From the IMG/VR virus record IMGVR_UViG_3300032797_000084, positions 1 to 24,829 of that record: a stretch of 24,829 nt of DNA, one strand, 5' to 3'. Of the stretch, positions 7,519-16,491 are shown one piece after another; position 1 is the first letter of the stretch; every line of letters starts with the position of its first letter. Origin of the DNA: a virus. The translations under genes were made by a program, and so were the position numbers. The notes beneath the pieces were generated by a model. It did no database searches, had not been told where the DNA came from, and was given only the letters and a program-made list of their open reading frames with translations.

Positions 7519-9432
7519 CTACGTGATTAATTTCTCCTCTTTACCTTTGTTATTACCGTTCTCGATAAGACCTTTAAATTGTCCTTCGTATAATAGGTAA
7601 TCAAAGTGACTGCTACTCATAATATATTTAGTGATATGCTTTTTACGAAGTTTGCTTTCTCTCATTTCTTCCGGCCTTTCGGCAGGTTCCTCTTCTTCGC
7701 CTTCCTCAGGAGGAACTTCCTCTCCCGGCTTCGGCTCTTCTCCCGGCTTCGGTTCCTCACCTGGTTTAGCTTCCTCGCCTTCTTTACCCTTAGCGAATGA
7801 TGCGAACTCACCTTCTATTCCGCCAGTAGGGGCTCCCCCGCCGCCACCACCAGGAGCTTCTTCCGGAGCGCCGGCAGCTGGCATCTCTTGCATCCTCTGC
7901 TCTCTCATTTCTGCTATCTCATCCTCTTCCATACGAAGTATATTCTTTAATACATATTCGTCTGAAAGTAATTGCTGGCCGTCGATACTATTGATACCTT
8001 TCGCAACGTTCAACGCATTCAACCTAGCGTTAATAAGCTCAAGCTTCGTAAGTTCATCTATATTTGAAGGTATGGTCATAGTTACCTTTAATGACTTTAT
8101 ATCCTCGGCAGAATAACCTTTCAGATACAGCTGTATATAAGCAATTTTGTATAGCTGGGATACGATAGCCTTCTGTATCCTCATAATAGTCCTACCAAAA
8201 CGTTTATCCAATACAGATAGACCTGCTTTGGTCATATCTACGTTTGGAGAACCGTCCGGTGTTCCGGTAAGCCTACCAAGATAGGCAGGCGGTATCTTTA
8301 AGGAAGCCATAATCTTATCCCTAAAGAAGTTGATATCTGCTATCTGGTCAAGGCCAGTAGTCCACCCCGGAAGTGTTTCTATCCTTGTACCACGTTGTCC
8401 AGTTGTGCTTTCCCTTGTAGGTATATAGAAGTCCTCTTGCTGTGCGAGAGGTGATGCCATTTGGTCTATTTCACCCGATACTGGGTTGTAGAACTGCCTT
8501 TTTGCGTAGTCCTGCTTAATCTGGTTGATGAAGGTCTTAACTTCGGCAGGACCCATATTGCCTACGTCTATATAGAACACCCTGCGTTCAGGAGCCCTCG
8601 TTAATCGGTTAATAATGAGTGATTCTTCCATTATCTTAAGCTGTTTCCACGTCTTCCTAGCACCTTCAAGGATAGATAGTCCATATGGGGATAGCCTTGG
8701 GTCATTGGTCTTTAACGTAAAATGGCAGACCTGATAAGGCTCATATTCTATCTTTTGTAGGGTCTGCGGAACTCCTTGTGCGTCTAGGTTAGCTGTAGCA
8801 TCGGTAAGGGATTCTTGTAATCTAAATTCAAATCTTTTAAGTGTCCTATCTTCCTCAATACGATAGAAACCATCCAGAGGTATCGGTATGAGCTTTGCTA
8901 TACCGTCCTCTGATTCGTTCATAACTATTTCAAATGGAGAATCACCGAACTTGATTAGATCTCTGGATAATCCCCATACCTGGTCTTCTAACTGGAGGGT
9001 TTCGTCGAAAAGGTCTCTTATTTCCTCTGTAACCTTATCGTTTTCAGACTCTATCTTTATGGTCTTACCTTCTTCTATGCTCATAGAACAACATTCGTCG
9101 GCATATACGTCCAAAGAACCAGAAATCATAGCGTCTTGGTCCATAAGGTTGTATTCCTCATAGCGCCTACGCCTGTCTATGGACATCTTGGCTATGTTCT
9201 TTTCATACCAAGCCCACGCCCAACCTAACTGTGAGTAATACCAAAGAGAGTCTTTGGTAGCAACTTTCAGGTTAGAATCAAGGGAATCCTGTGTCTGGAT
9301 CTCCTGCCTTTTGAAGTAGTTCTTTATCTTGGTAAAGACAGTTTGTTTCTTGAAGAACTTCTCTTCTTGAGGCTTCTGAATCTTATCCACGAAATCCGCA
9401 TTATCTTTAAAAATCAAGTCTTCTGTAGCCAT
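7519..9432 (-). CDS. 20: Portal vertex protein, T4 gp20 family
   Basis: Forms the dodecameric ring through which DNA enters the head. The 637-residue product has recognisable gp20 features: RRRRYEEYNLMDQDAMISGSL (about 87-107, split here for length only), SRDLIKFGDSPFEI, RAPERRVFYIDVGNM (near 278-292), the ED-x-YIPTRE and ETLPG segments, and DKIMASLKIPPAYLG. T4 gp20 has 524 residues; the excess is a low-complexity tail with a Gly run near 530 and KPGEEP repeats near 550-585, followed by a basic terminal helix. GGGAGGA lies 13 bases upstream of the ATG, at the end of the preceding gene. It lies downstream of terminase with one gene between. Confidence 0.95.
   Translation of the reverse strand: MATEDLIFKDNADFVDKIQKPQEEKFFKKQTVFTKIKNYFKRQEIQTQDSLDSNLKVATKDSLWYYSQLGWAWAWYEKNIAKMSIDRRRRYEEYNLMDQDAMISGSLDVYADECCSMSIEEGKTIKIESENDKVTEEIRDLFDETLQLEDQVWGLSRDLIKFGDSPFEIVMNESEDGIAKLIPIPLDGFYRIEEDRTLKRFEFRLQESLTDATANLDAQGVPQTLQKIEYEPYQVCHFTLKTNDPRLSPYGLSILEGARKTWKQLKIMEESLIINRLTRAPERRVFYIDVGNMGPAEVKTFINQIKQDYAKRQFYNPVSGEIDQMASPLAQQEDFYIPTRESTTGQRGTRIETLPGWTTGLDQIADINFFRDKIMASLKIPPAYLGRLTGTPDGSPNVDMTKAGLSVLDKRFGRTIMRIQKAIVSQLYKIAYIQLYLKGYSAEDIKSLKVTMTIPSNIDELTKLELINARLNALNVAKGINSIDGQQLLSDEYVLKNILRMEEDEIAEMREQRMQEMPAAGAPEEAPGGGGGGAPTGGIEGEFASFAKGKEGEEAKPGEEPKPGEEPKPGEEVPPEEGEEEEPAERPEEMRESKLRKKHITKYIMSSSHFDYLLYEGQFKGLIENGNNKGKEEKLIT
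7625..7632 (-). promoter_or_regulatory. ACTAAATA element inside the portal 3' end
   Basis: The octamer lies in the portal reading frame (codons for ITKYIM) and four bases before an in-frame ATG at 7618-7620, which would give a 33-residue C-terminal fragment. It is about 120 bases upstream of the 1360-residue gene start and could drive that gene. Function is inferred only from recurrence of the motif. Confidence 0.35.
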
Positions 9433-9434
9433 TT

Positions 9435-10070
9435 TTATACCGGTCCTCCCCCAGGTTTTTTAGCATTATGCTCATTCCACCACTTTGATATATTCTCTAA
9501 CGCGCCAGAAAATCCGCCATCGTCATCCCATATCATCTTTATAATAGCATTACCTTGGTCCGGCGTGAGAGTATGACGATGCACTATCTCATCCACCTTA
9601 GCCATTAATATTTGACACTTATCTCTATCATTCTTATTCCTATACTTAGGGCTTGTTCCTATATCTATCGCATTTAGCATAATCTCTTTAATAGCATTGG
9701 ATGCCTTTATAGGATCCACATTAGATTCCGGAGGACAAGCCTCAATTGCGATTGCCGCTACTTTATCCCCCACGTTCATTTCTTTGAGGTCTGGTGGGAG
9801 AAGATTTGCCTTTAGCATATTTACTTTCGGTTGTATGTTCTTGGCATTATGTACCAGCTTATTATAATTTGTTCCCACGGTCCTAAGAAGGTCGTCTTTA
9901 GAAACTTTCTTATACTTATTGAAACGTGAGTCGATATCCCATAATGGCATTATCTTACTAACAACGTGCGACATCATAGTACTCGCAATAGGTTCGGTAG
10001 GAACCGTAGCCAACGGAGTAGTCTGTTCAAATATCTTGTCTATCTTATATAGAGTCTCATTCAGGGTCAT
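9435..10070 (-). CDS. Unknown protein between terminase and portal, with candidate capsid-targeting N-terminus
   Basis: A 211-residue protein (213 if the first of two close ATGs, at 10076, is used). I do not recognise it. I prefer the second ATG because it puts ACTAAATA seven bases upstream, close to the eight bases seen at 23049 and 21609. The N-terminus, TLYKIDKIFE, matches the signature of those two genes and ends in I-F-E, a legal T4-type protease site. The body is mixed helical, with HRHTLTPDQGNAIIKMIWDDDGG near 180-200 (quoted in part: TPDQGNAI, IWDDDGG), and ends in KKPGGGPV. Gene position between terminase and portal suggests a packaging, head or neck role; in T4 the genes at this place are tail sheath and tube, which it does not resemble. 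Confidence 0.82.
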   Translation of the reverse strand: MTLNETLYKIDKIFEQTTPLATVPTEPIASTMMSHVVSKIMPLWDIDSRFNKYKKVSKDDLLRTVGTNYNKLVHNAKNIQPKVNMLKANLLPPDLKEMNVGDKVAAIAIEACPPESNVDPIKASNAIKEIMLNAIDIGTSPKYRNKNDRDKCQILMAKVDEIVHRHTLTPDQGNAIIKMIWDDDGGFSGALENISKWWNEHNAKKPGGGPV

Positions 10071-10077
10071 ATACATA

Positions 10078-10085
10078 TATTTAGT
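10078..10085 (-). promoter_or_regulatory. ACTAAATA element upstream of the 211-residue gene
   Basis: The octamer is one base before the first and seven bases before the second in-frame ATG of the gene at 9435. It lies at the very end of the terminase gene's downstream gap. It is a candidate promoter or translation-linked signal. Confidence 0.45.
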
Positions 10086-10086
10086 A

Positions 10087-11820
10087 TTATCCTAGGAGCC
10101 ACCTTATATCCTCTGTGGTTTCTACTCCCTCTTGATGTTTAACCTTAACAGTATAGGGATCCTCTTTCAAAGCCCATCGAATAATGTCATATTCATTGAA
10201 CCCCTTTAATGGTTGCAACTTAATTTTAGGAACGGCATACACACCTAAGTTTTGGAAGCTTATGAAAGCTGTATTCTTGTCGGCAGAATTACCGGTTATA
10301 ACTCCACGTAGTCCCTTTTGTAACACCCCAAAGTCCTCTTTAAGCTCTACAAACTGGTTAACGTCTAACAGCGATTCCTCACGCAGTTTACCATATAGAC
10401 TTGCCATAGCTGGATTAGTCATAACGGCAGATTGAATTCCTAAGAACGTCAATCCCAATGATATAAGCAAGTCGTCGGTAGACCCTTTCTGCTTGGATAT
10501 CTTACCAGTTTCTACGTCTGCCACGAAGGTCTGGAGCTCGTTTATAGTCCTTATGCTGAACACCTTTAACAGTTCTTTTGTGAATATCTGCTCTATTGCT
10601 TGTATGATAAAAGGACGAGTCCTTACAGTGGTATCCCACCCCGGAGATCCTGTCCTTCTGAAGTAGACGTTGGGATACCTTTGGTTAAGGTATAACTCAT
10701 TCATTACTGCTAGCCCCATATTGTTTATCTCTAATACTATAAATGCTCCACCGTATTCCTTACCGACATCGTGAAGATATTTAGCGTAGGTTATGGTATC
10801 TACTTTTCCACAATATTCGGCTACCTGCATCCCAGTTGCGACGTTAATTACGTGAAATGCAGAATTAGACTTTCCACTTCCTTCTTTCCCAGCATCGGCA
10901 CCGATGACATAGAAAGTCTCCGGATCCGGCTTCTCCCATATCCACAACTGTCCTTGATATCGTTGCTCTATAGGATCTTTCGTAAGCTTGTGTTCCCCAT
11001 TTCCCTCTATGTCAAGATACCTATTGATAATTTCTCTTGGGATAAAGGTATTGGTGCCTCCTAAGAAGTCACCTAATACTTCTTGTGCGAACTTTAGCTC
11101 TCCTAAGTCCTTTCTCTGCGCTTCGGCCCAGCCGGGTAGGCAATATTCAGGGTGTTCTGTGTATACAAGGTCAACTGGATTAAAATTGTTCTTTTTAAGC
11201 TTAGCTTCGTTCCACTTATCATAGAACCATTGGCCGGTTCCGAAGGTTCCGTTTACCGTCGAGAGAACTATGCCGTTACCGCCTGTGGATAGGATAGGAA
11301 ATGCGGAAGTCCATAGGGATTCTATGTTCTGTATGAAAGCCGCTTCGTCTATGACAAGCAAGGAGGCCGCAAAAGACCTGGCTGCGTATCTCGGTGATGG
11401 TATAGATTGTATCCTTGAATCGTTGTCAAACACCATAGTAGACTTATTATCCTGTTCAAGTTTTCCTCCTAACCATTGAGGTAGTTTATCGTGTGCTGTC
11501 TTTATGTGTTTTAAAAATTCCTTTGATTCTCTGGCTCCTATTGAGATAATCATTATCTCTTTAGCTCTATTGAACATAGCCATCCATAAGACATATACCG
11601 ATACAAGCGTAGATAATCCCATCTGCCTGGGTTTCTTTATGATATTGAACCTGTGGTTTTGGAAATCATTGAATATTCGTTCTTGGTAGTTGTATAGGTC
11701 GAACTTGATGAACCCTCGTTTTGGGTGTAGGATAGTAACGTATGTACGGCAGAAATATGCGAAACTCTGCCGACACTTCTTTAATTCTTCGTTTATAAAT
11801 GCATCTGTTGGGCGAGCCAT
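10087..11820 (-). CDS. 17: Terminase large subunit, T4 gp17-like
   Basis: ATP-driven DNA-packaging motor and headful nuclease. In 577 residues the ATPase has Walker A KPRQMGLST (63-71), Walker B LLVIDEA (154-160) and coupling motif LSTVNGT (186-192). The RNase H-like nuclease has its three acidic residues in IGADAG (Asp309), VLEINN (Glu364) and STDDLL (Asp449/450). Length is close to T4 gp17 (610). No splicing or frameshift is seen. The start is weakly served by AGGT about seven bases upstream, 14 bases after the preceding stop. No small terminase subunit can be named with confidence; the helical 170-residue protein at 15186 is one possibility. Confidence 0.96.
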   Translation of the reverse strand: MARPTDAFINEELKKCRQSFAYFCRTYVTILHPKRGFIKFDLYNYQERIFNDFQNHRFNIIKKPRQMGLSTLVSVYVLWMAMFNRAKEIMIISIGARESKEFLKHIKTAHDKLPQWLGGKLEQDNKSTMVFDNDSRIQSIPSPRYAARSFAASLLVIDEAAFIQNIESLWTSAFPILSTGGNGIVLSTVNGTFGTGQWFYDKWNEAKLKKNNFNPVDLVYTEHPEYCLPGWAEAQRKDLGELKFAQEVLGDFLGGTNTFIPREIINRYLDIEGNGEHKLTKDPIEQRYQGQLWIWEKPDPETFYVIGADAGKEGSGKSNSAFHVINVATGMQVAEYCGKVDTITYAKYLHDVGKEYGGAFIVLEINNMGLAVMNELYLNQRYPNVYFRRTGSPGWDTTVRTRPFIIQAIEQIFTKELLKVFSIRTINELQTFVADVETGKISKQKGSTDDLLISLGLTFLGIQSAVMTNPAMASLYGKLREESLLDVNQFVELKEDFGVLQKGLRGVITGNSADKNTAFISFQNLGVYAVPKIKLQPLKGFNEYDIIRWALKEDPYTVKVKHQEGVETTEDIRWLLG

Positions 11821-11836
11821 TTAATACCTGACTTTC

Positions 11837-13315
11837 TTACGGAATACCAAGTGTGCTTTTTACTCTAGCAAAATCTTTCTCATCTATACGAGCGTCGTGG
11901 GCATCATATAGTTCTTTCTCACCGTTGGGATATACAGCAACAGCAATCTTGTCAAACTTATCGTTGTGCATCTCTATAAGAGGTATAATATAGTAGAGAT
12001 TAACACCTCTACCAAAGTAATAGCTGTTGAAGTAGTTCCTGGACCCCATAGCGGCGGTACACCATCTACTTCCACGACCATACTTACAACTTGATTCAAC
12101 GTCCGGAGGACGAACCACTATGACGTTCTCATTTTGGAATATAACGTCCTTCGGGTTTATATCTTTCAAGAAGTCTTTCATAGCATTTATCTTACCTGCT
12201 ATCTGGTTCTTCTTGGTCATTAAAGCTTCTCTCTTTTCTGGATCCCTTTCCTTACTTATTTTAGCAGTAATGGCTGCTAAGTCTTTGTAAAGGCCGCTCT
12301 TTGTCTGGGCCTCCCCCGACTTCTCGGCATACTTTATCTCTGCCTGCCTAACAGCATCGTCTACCTGCTCTATATTCTCATATCTGCCTATATCCTTGAC
12401 CTCTATCTGGTTCTTGTTGCACAAATCGTCGAATCTAGATATGACATCATACTTCGTAAGAGAAGGCATCTTTGGGAACGTCCTAGCCATCCACTCTATA
12501 TACTTCTTTTGAGGTGTGGGGTCTTTCTGAACAAGCACGTTAAACGCCCTTTTGTTTATCTTACCGGTGTCCAAATAGAGCTCTTTTGCCCTAGATAACC
12601 CCTCCCTATATAGCCTATCCAAAGATTCCCTAATATAACCTAATCTGGGGGCTCCAGAGGTAGCTCCGGGTAGTGCCTGCCTATCAAGGATACTCATAAC
12701 ACCCTTTATCATCTCGTCAACATCGGCATTGCCATACTTCTTTATGAACTCTTGGGCTTCTGTTTCAGGTAGTCCATATTTCAACGTTAAAACCTTGAAT
12801 ATAACCCTGTTCAGCTTCTCTTTAGCTTCTGGGCTCTCACTGTTGCGTATAATCTCGTCAGCGGTTGCTGATGGAACACCAAATGCTCCTAAAACCTGCA
12901 TTAAGGCATCCCTATTCTTTTGGTAATGCTTTGGTAGGACTTCGGGGGTAAAAACTTTCTCTTTTGGGGCTAAGGCAGTTTGTCTTTTCGGAGGATGCGC
13001 TCCCCATATGCTAGTAGATTTATCAAAGGGAGTGTCCTCGTCCATTTCCTCAAACTCACCACCTTTTATGACTTCACCACATTTTGGACACTTCCATTCA
13101 GAGGTTTCTTCCTCTCCTTCGTGTCCCCAACCGCGTGTGGCATCTGCGTAGTAATCTACTTCCGACTTACACTTCGGACAAAGTAATTTAATGCTAGTTT
13201 CTTCCTGCATCTTATAGGGAAAAGCCAACGAATACGATTCTTTTATGATATCGTCTAAGCTGGTCTGTTTTTCCTTACCAAACTCTAGTGAATTCAGGAA
13301 GTCACTTATATTCAT
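11837..13315 (-). CDS. Zinc-ribbon protein with C-terminal RWCTA motif, unknown function
   Basis: A 492-residue protein. Near the N-terminus a zinc ribbon is formed by CPKC (46-49) and CPKCG (76-80). The middle is helical with many charged residues. The C-terminal 90 residues hold a compact motif, CKYGRGSRWCTAA (about 405-418), then a Tyr-rich stretch (FNSYYFGRGVNLYYIIP) and a strand ending DAHDARIDEKDF. The RWCTA/lyyi arrangement looks familiar from other phage proteins, but I know no established activity for it. The start overlaps the previous stop by ATGA, so it is translationally coupled to the Cys-rich 181-residue gene. It precedes terminase directly. Confidence 0.88.
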   Translation of the reverse strand: MNISDFLNSLEFGKEKQTSLDDIIKESYSLAFPYKMQEETSIKLLCPKCKSEVDYYADATRGWGHEGEEETSEWKCPKCGEVIKGGEFEEMDEDTPFDKSTSIWGAHPPKRQTALAPKEKVFTPEVLPKHYQKNRDALMQVLGAFGVPSATADEIIRNSESPEAKEKLNRVIFKVLTLKYGLPETEAQEFIKKYGNADVDEMIKGVMSILDRQALPGATSGAPRLGYIRESLDRLYREGLSRAKELYLDTGKINKRAFNVLVQKDPTPQKKYIEWMARTFPKMPSLTKYDVISRFDDLCNKNQIEVKDIGRYENIEQVDDAVRQAEIKYAEKSGEAQTKSGLYKDLAAITAKISKERDPEKREALMTKKNQIAGKINAMKDFLKDINPKDVIFQNENVIVVRPPDVESSCKYGRGSRWCTAAMGSRNYFNSYYFGRGVNLYYIIPLIEMHNDKFDKIAVAVYPNGEKELYDAHDARIDEKDFARVKSTLGIP

Positions 13316-13857
13316 TTACGTCTTTCTCTCCCAAAATTTTCTGCCGGAACGTTTGAATCCTTAAAAGTGGGATGGACACTACCTTCTTTTTCTAATCCAG
13401 GAAGTCCTTTTCCAGTAGACTGTTTTCTATCCTCGCGTCCTCTTTCAAATTCGGCTTGTGTCGTACCTTTCCTAGGGTCTTCCTGGAACCCCTGTGCTTT
13501 CTTTATAGGTTTTGCCCCAACCTTGAAATTACAGCTAATCCTTCCACCTGCGATACCACCAAAGAACGTGCAAGACTTACCGGAACAGATGCAACAAGGA
13601 GTTGAATAGCTAGGGTCAAGCGGTATCTTATATTCCTTAGCAACTTCTATCGCGAAGCTTTTAGGAACTTTAACACCATCTCCGGCTTCCCCGTGTATCT
13701 TTGATTTAAGTGTTTTCCAGAAAGGACACTGTGCTTCACCTTTCAGTTCAGGGTAGATAGAATCAACCTTACCTTTTTGGTCTATTGTTGTTTTCGCTAG
13801 GTCAAAGTCCCACGGTGCTACCCAAGCGTGTTCTGTTAAAAGTTTTTGTATTTTCAT
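13312..13857 (-). CDS. Unknown cysteine-rich protein with MKIQKLLTE start
   Basis: A 181-residue basic protein, not recognised. Six cysteines (44, 88, 89, 91, 96, 109), with CCICSGKSC in the middle, suggest metal binding. The N-terminus, MKIQKLLTE, resembles in length and in its L-T-E end the capsid-targeting peptides of T4 internal proteins, and the LLTE matches the capsid cleavage site of this phage (LLTE at Glu60 of the major capsid protein). Both ends overlap neighbours by four bases (ATGA), a sign of a tightly coupled set of genes. The C-terminal third is rich in Arg, Lys, Glu and Gly and probably disordered. Confidence 0.83.
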   Translation of the reverse strand: MKIQKLLTEHAWVAPWDFDLAKTTIDQKGKVDSIYPELKGEAQCPFWKTLKSKIHGEAGDGVKVPKSFAIEVAKEYKIPLDPSYSTPCCICSGKSCTFFGGIAGGRISCNFKVGAKPIKKAQGFQEDPRKGTTQAEFERGREDRKQSTGKGLPGLEKEGSVHPTFKDSNVPAENFGRERRK

Positions 13858-14132
13858 TCTGAAAACTCCTCTAATATACTTGTTATCAAATCCGGAAAGT
13901 TATCTCTCGGAATACTATCTGTTTCTGGGTCTACATATTGCTCTAAAATCTCACCAAGACGTTCCTCTGGATAGGCAGTAGTAGTTTCTACGCCTTCCTC
14001 CGTAGTTCCAATATCATCGAAGAGTTTGGTAACCTTATCTTGAATAGGAGTAAGGTCGTCCTTAGACAATTCCTTTTCTATCTCAAGCTCTTCGTTCAGT
14101 TCTTCTTTATTATTTACCTTTTTTCTTGGCAT
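13854..14132 (-). CDS. Small acidic protein, unknown
   Basis: A 92-residue product, not recognised. After a short basic start (MPRKKVNNK) it is nearly all acidic helix, ending in DLITSILEEFSE. It overlaps the upstream gene by 23 bases and the downstream gene by four. Such overlaps on both sides and the conserved reading direction support a real gene. No function is proposed. Confidence 0.75.
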   Translation of the reverse strand: MPRKKVNNKEELNEELEIEKELSKDDLTPIQDKVTKLFDDIGTTEEGVETTTAYPEERLGEILEQYVDPETDSIPRDNFPDLITSILEEFSE

Positions 14133-15180
14133 CTTTCTTTTTCCTTAATTCTTGTGCTTTTCTTTGGTCAGCAGTTATAGAAATGCCCTGCTTATCTTTA
14201 GCAAACTTACTTGCTCTATCTTCCGACATATCATCGTTTGGATAGTCCCCCGGTCTGCCATCTGTTAATCCTGGGGTTGGTGTTGCTGATGTTCTTGCTA
14301 TGGTTTCCCGTTTCTTCAAATAATCGTGAGAGGATTTACCAGAAGCTATTAACGCATCAACCCAAGCCTTTGCTACTGCGGAGTTGATTATACCGGAGGC
14401 ATTAGGAACCGGAGTTCCTCCCGCGTCCTCAATATACCATCCCTCAGGATTGCTCTTTATCTGGTACCCCTGATATCCACCACTTAAATCTTCACTTTCT
14501 TCCATAGGACCTAGGTTGCCAACAGTTCCGGTGTAGGTGTCCGGAGTAACTACTGTATGGCCTTGATTGGCTGCTGGTCTTTTTGCTCTATCAAGGCCGA
14601 CGGCGAAAGACGGTTTCACTGCCTCGTCGACTTTCTCTTTCTTATTCTTTGGAGAGAGTGTATCACCATACTCAACCGTCTTTTTCTTTATTTCTGGATG
14701 TTCTGTCGGTTTCTCTTTATTGATGGCGTCCTTATCCTCTTTCTTCTTAGTTCCTTCCGGATAGTCGGCTTCGTCCGGTGTCTTATCCTGTTCTTGGTCT
14801 TCCTTGCTCATCAAAGGATTAGGTTTCAAATAGGTAGGAATAGTAAGATCTTCAAATTCTTTCTGCGATATCTCTTTCGCAGTAGGACTATCCCCAGCTT
14901 CGCTATTGGAATATTCAAGCTCGTAGAACTTGACTTTGTTCTTGTCGTTAACAGTAACTGCGTATCGTCTTTCAGGATACTCGTAATAGTTGCTGTGCTT
15001 TGCGATTGCCGATTTCTTGCCTTGATTTACTTCAAGGAAATCGACTCCGGCTTTCTGAAACTCAGCTACGAGTTTGAAGAAGAATTCGTCGATTGGGTCG
15101 TAGATAGGTCTGAACAAAGTTTCAATCTTGCCTTGTATCCTATCGAACTCTTGAGAGAGTGTGTTCTTTTTATCTGCCAT
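14110..15180 (-). CDS. Unknown charged protein
   Basis: A 356-residue product, not recognised. The first 110 residues look folded (DEFFFKLVAEFQKAGVDFLE; YPERRYAVTVNDKNKVKFYE), the centre is a charged, probably disordered linker, and about 230-290 has a small globular segment (SGGYQGYQIKSNPEGWYIED) with a Gly/Asn-rich look. The C-terminus is Lys-rich (AQELRKKKDAKKKGK). AGGAG is 11 bases upstream of the ATG and ACTAAATA lies further upstream at 15203-15210. The 3' end overlaps the next gene by 23 bases. Confidence 0.82.
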   Translation of the reverse strand: MADKKNTLSQEFDRIQGKIETLFRPIYDPIDEFFFKLVAEFQKAGVDFLEVNQGKKSAIAKHSNYYEYPERRYAVTVNDKNKVKFYELEYSNSEAGDSPTAKEISQKEFEDLTIPTYLKPNPLMSKEDQEQDKTPDEADYPEGTKKKEDKDAINKEKPTEHPEIKKKTVEYGDTLSPKNKKEKVDEAVKPSFAVGLDRAKRPAANQGHTVVTPDTYTGTVGNLGPMEESEDLSGGYQGYQIKSNPEGWYIEDAGGTPVPNASGIINSAVAKAWVDALIASGKSSHDYLKKRETIARTSATPTPGLTDGRPGDYPNDDMSEDRASKFAKDKQGISITADQRKAQELRKKKDAKKKGK

Positions 15181-15185
15181 ATATT

Positions 15186-15698
15186 TTAGCTCCTATAATT
15201 ATTATTTAGTTTGCTGTCCTCTTCTTCCTTGATAATTTGGTCAAGAAGTAGGGCTCGGTTGTCAACCTCAACCTTATCTATTTTAATCTTCGGAGCTGCG
15301 TTAGCCTTTGTTATAGTATTCAATAGGTTAACAATGTTGTCCGATGACTTAATGCTGTTCTCTACTGCCTTGTTCATTTGCTCTATATAGCTTACTATGT
15401 TCTGCTTTCTCGGAGGTTTCCCCAACTTACACAGCATTACACCTCGTATCTGGTCGTTAGGCTCACCTTGTATAGCTTCGAAGGCAGAATTGTAGATATG
15501 CTTTGCTCTCTCATAATCCTCTGATATCTTATCTACCTCATTGCGTATGAAATCGTATATATCCTTTGCTGTCTGCCTATCTTGATTAGCCCGACCCATT
15601 ATGACATTACCAAGCTCAGTTATCTTCTGCTCTATCATAGCCCTATCGTCTTGGGTGGTTAGAGCATTTGTCGGTGTTATGAGTTCATTTGAAGCCAT
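15186..15698 (-). CDS. Helical protein, unknown (small-terminase candidate at low confidence)
   Basis: A 170-residue, mostly alpha-helical protein with long amphipathic stretches (IEQKITELGNVIMGRA; RAKHIYNSAFEAIQG). Size and helicity are similar to T4 gp16, and it is encoded upstream of large terminase, but five genes separate them and no diagnostic DNA-binding motif is visible. I leave it as unknown. The stop lies five bases before the next start and the upstream gene ends one base before its own start region. Confidence 0.8.
   Translation of the reverse strand: MASNELITPTNALTTQDDRAMIEQKITELGNVIMGRANQDRQTAKDIYDFIRNEVDKISEDYERAKHIYNSAFEAIQGEPNDQIRGVMLCKLGKPPRKQNIVSYIEQMNKAVENSIKSSDNIVNLLNTITKANAAPKIKIDKVEVDNRALLLDQIIKEEEDSKLNNNYRS
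15203..15210 (-). promoter_or_regulatory. ACTAAATA element upstream of the 356-residue gene
   Basis: The octamer lies within the last codons of the 170-residue gene, 23 bases upstream of the ATG at 15180. Here an ordinary AGGAG ribosome site also exists between motif and start, so this copy has the spacing expected of a promoter with a short leader. Confidence 0.4.
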
Positions 15699-15699
15699 A

Positions 15700-16491
15700 T
15701 TATTTTCCCGCTTCTTTTTCCATATTTAGCAATCTGGTATTGTAGTCGGATATCTCATTCAGATGTGCTAACGTTATTTTTCCCGTCTTTATAGGATCGT
15801 CGTCGGTGATATTCGTTTCAGGAGAGATAGTCCCGTGTTCCAGCTCAATATCAAGACCCTTTCGGAATTCCTCAACATCGAACTTATCCCACTTAATGCC
15901 AAGCTTGTCCCCTATCTCCTTGGCTTCTTCGGAAGTAAAAGACTTCTTTCCTTCTGCTTTAGGCTCTTCCTCTTCTCGTATAGACATTTGGGAACTGGCA
16001 TCGTCGATAGCAACTGAATATTCAGTTCCGGACATAACATCGGAAACTACCATATACCCCTCAAGCTGGTTTATCTCCATTACCCTACCACGTCTGCTTT
16101 GGCCGGATGGAGATTGATACCATACGATATCACCTACTTCCTGCTCATTTAACTGCGACGATTCAAACGCTTCGGAAAATCTATCTTTCATTTCACTCAC
16201 TTGTTCAACCTCCACGTAATCTCTCCACCTATCGGATAACCATTTCCAAAAGGCAGGAGTCTGGTTTATAAAATACGGAGAGTTGCTTACCCTAAAATCA
16301 CTGCCAAACTTCCCCGCCATATGTGCGTCTTCAAGCTTGTTCGCAAGGTCAAATATAAACATCCTTACGACATCCAACTCCATCCTATTACCTAAATTCC
16401 TATATACAAAACCATTGCCAGCCTTCCCTTTAATATACTCTTGGAGAGCTGGAACGTTAGTTAGTCCCTTTATCTTGAATTTCACTAGCAT
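15700..16491 (-). CDS. Unknown protein with SH3-like segment
   Basis: A 263-residue product. The N-terminal part (LVKFKIKGLTNVPALQEYIK; FWKWLSDRWRDYVEVEQ) is not recognised. Residues about 118-165 (VGDIVWYQSPSGQSRRGRV, then MEINQLEGYMVVSD) look like a small beta-barrel of the SH3/KOW type. The C-terminal third is acidic and helical. It starts 35 bases inside the preceding gene, which also has an SH3/KOW-like segment, hinting that the two work together or arose from related modules. Confidence 0.82.
   Translation of the reverse strand: MLVKFKIKGLTNVPALQEYIKGKAGNGFVYRNLGNRMELDVVRMFIFDLANKLEDAHMAGKFGSDFRVSNSPYFINQTPAFWKWLSDRWRDYVEVEQVSEMKDRFSEAFESSQLNEQEVGDIVWYQSPSGQSRRGRVMEINQLEGYMVVSDVMSGTEYSVAIDDASSQMSIREEEEPKAEGKKSFTSEEAKEIGDKLGIKWDKFDVEEFRKGLDIELEHGTISPETNITDDDPIKTGKITLAHLNEISDYNTRLLNMEKEAGK

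Noticed and set aside
15186-15698. Firm naming of the 170-residue helical protein as small terminase
   Set aside because: Size and helicity alone are not enough and it is not adjacent to the large subunit.
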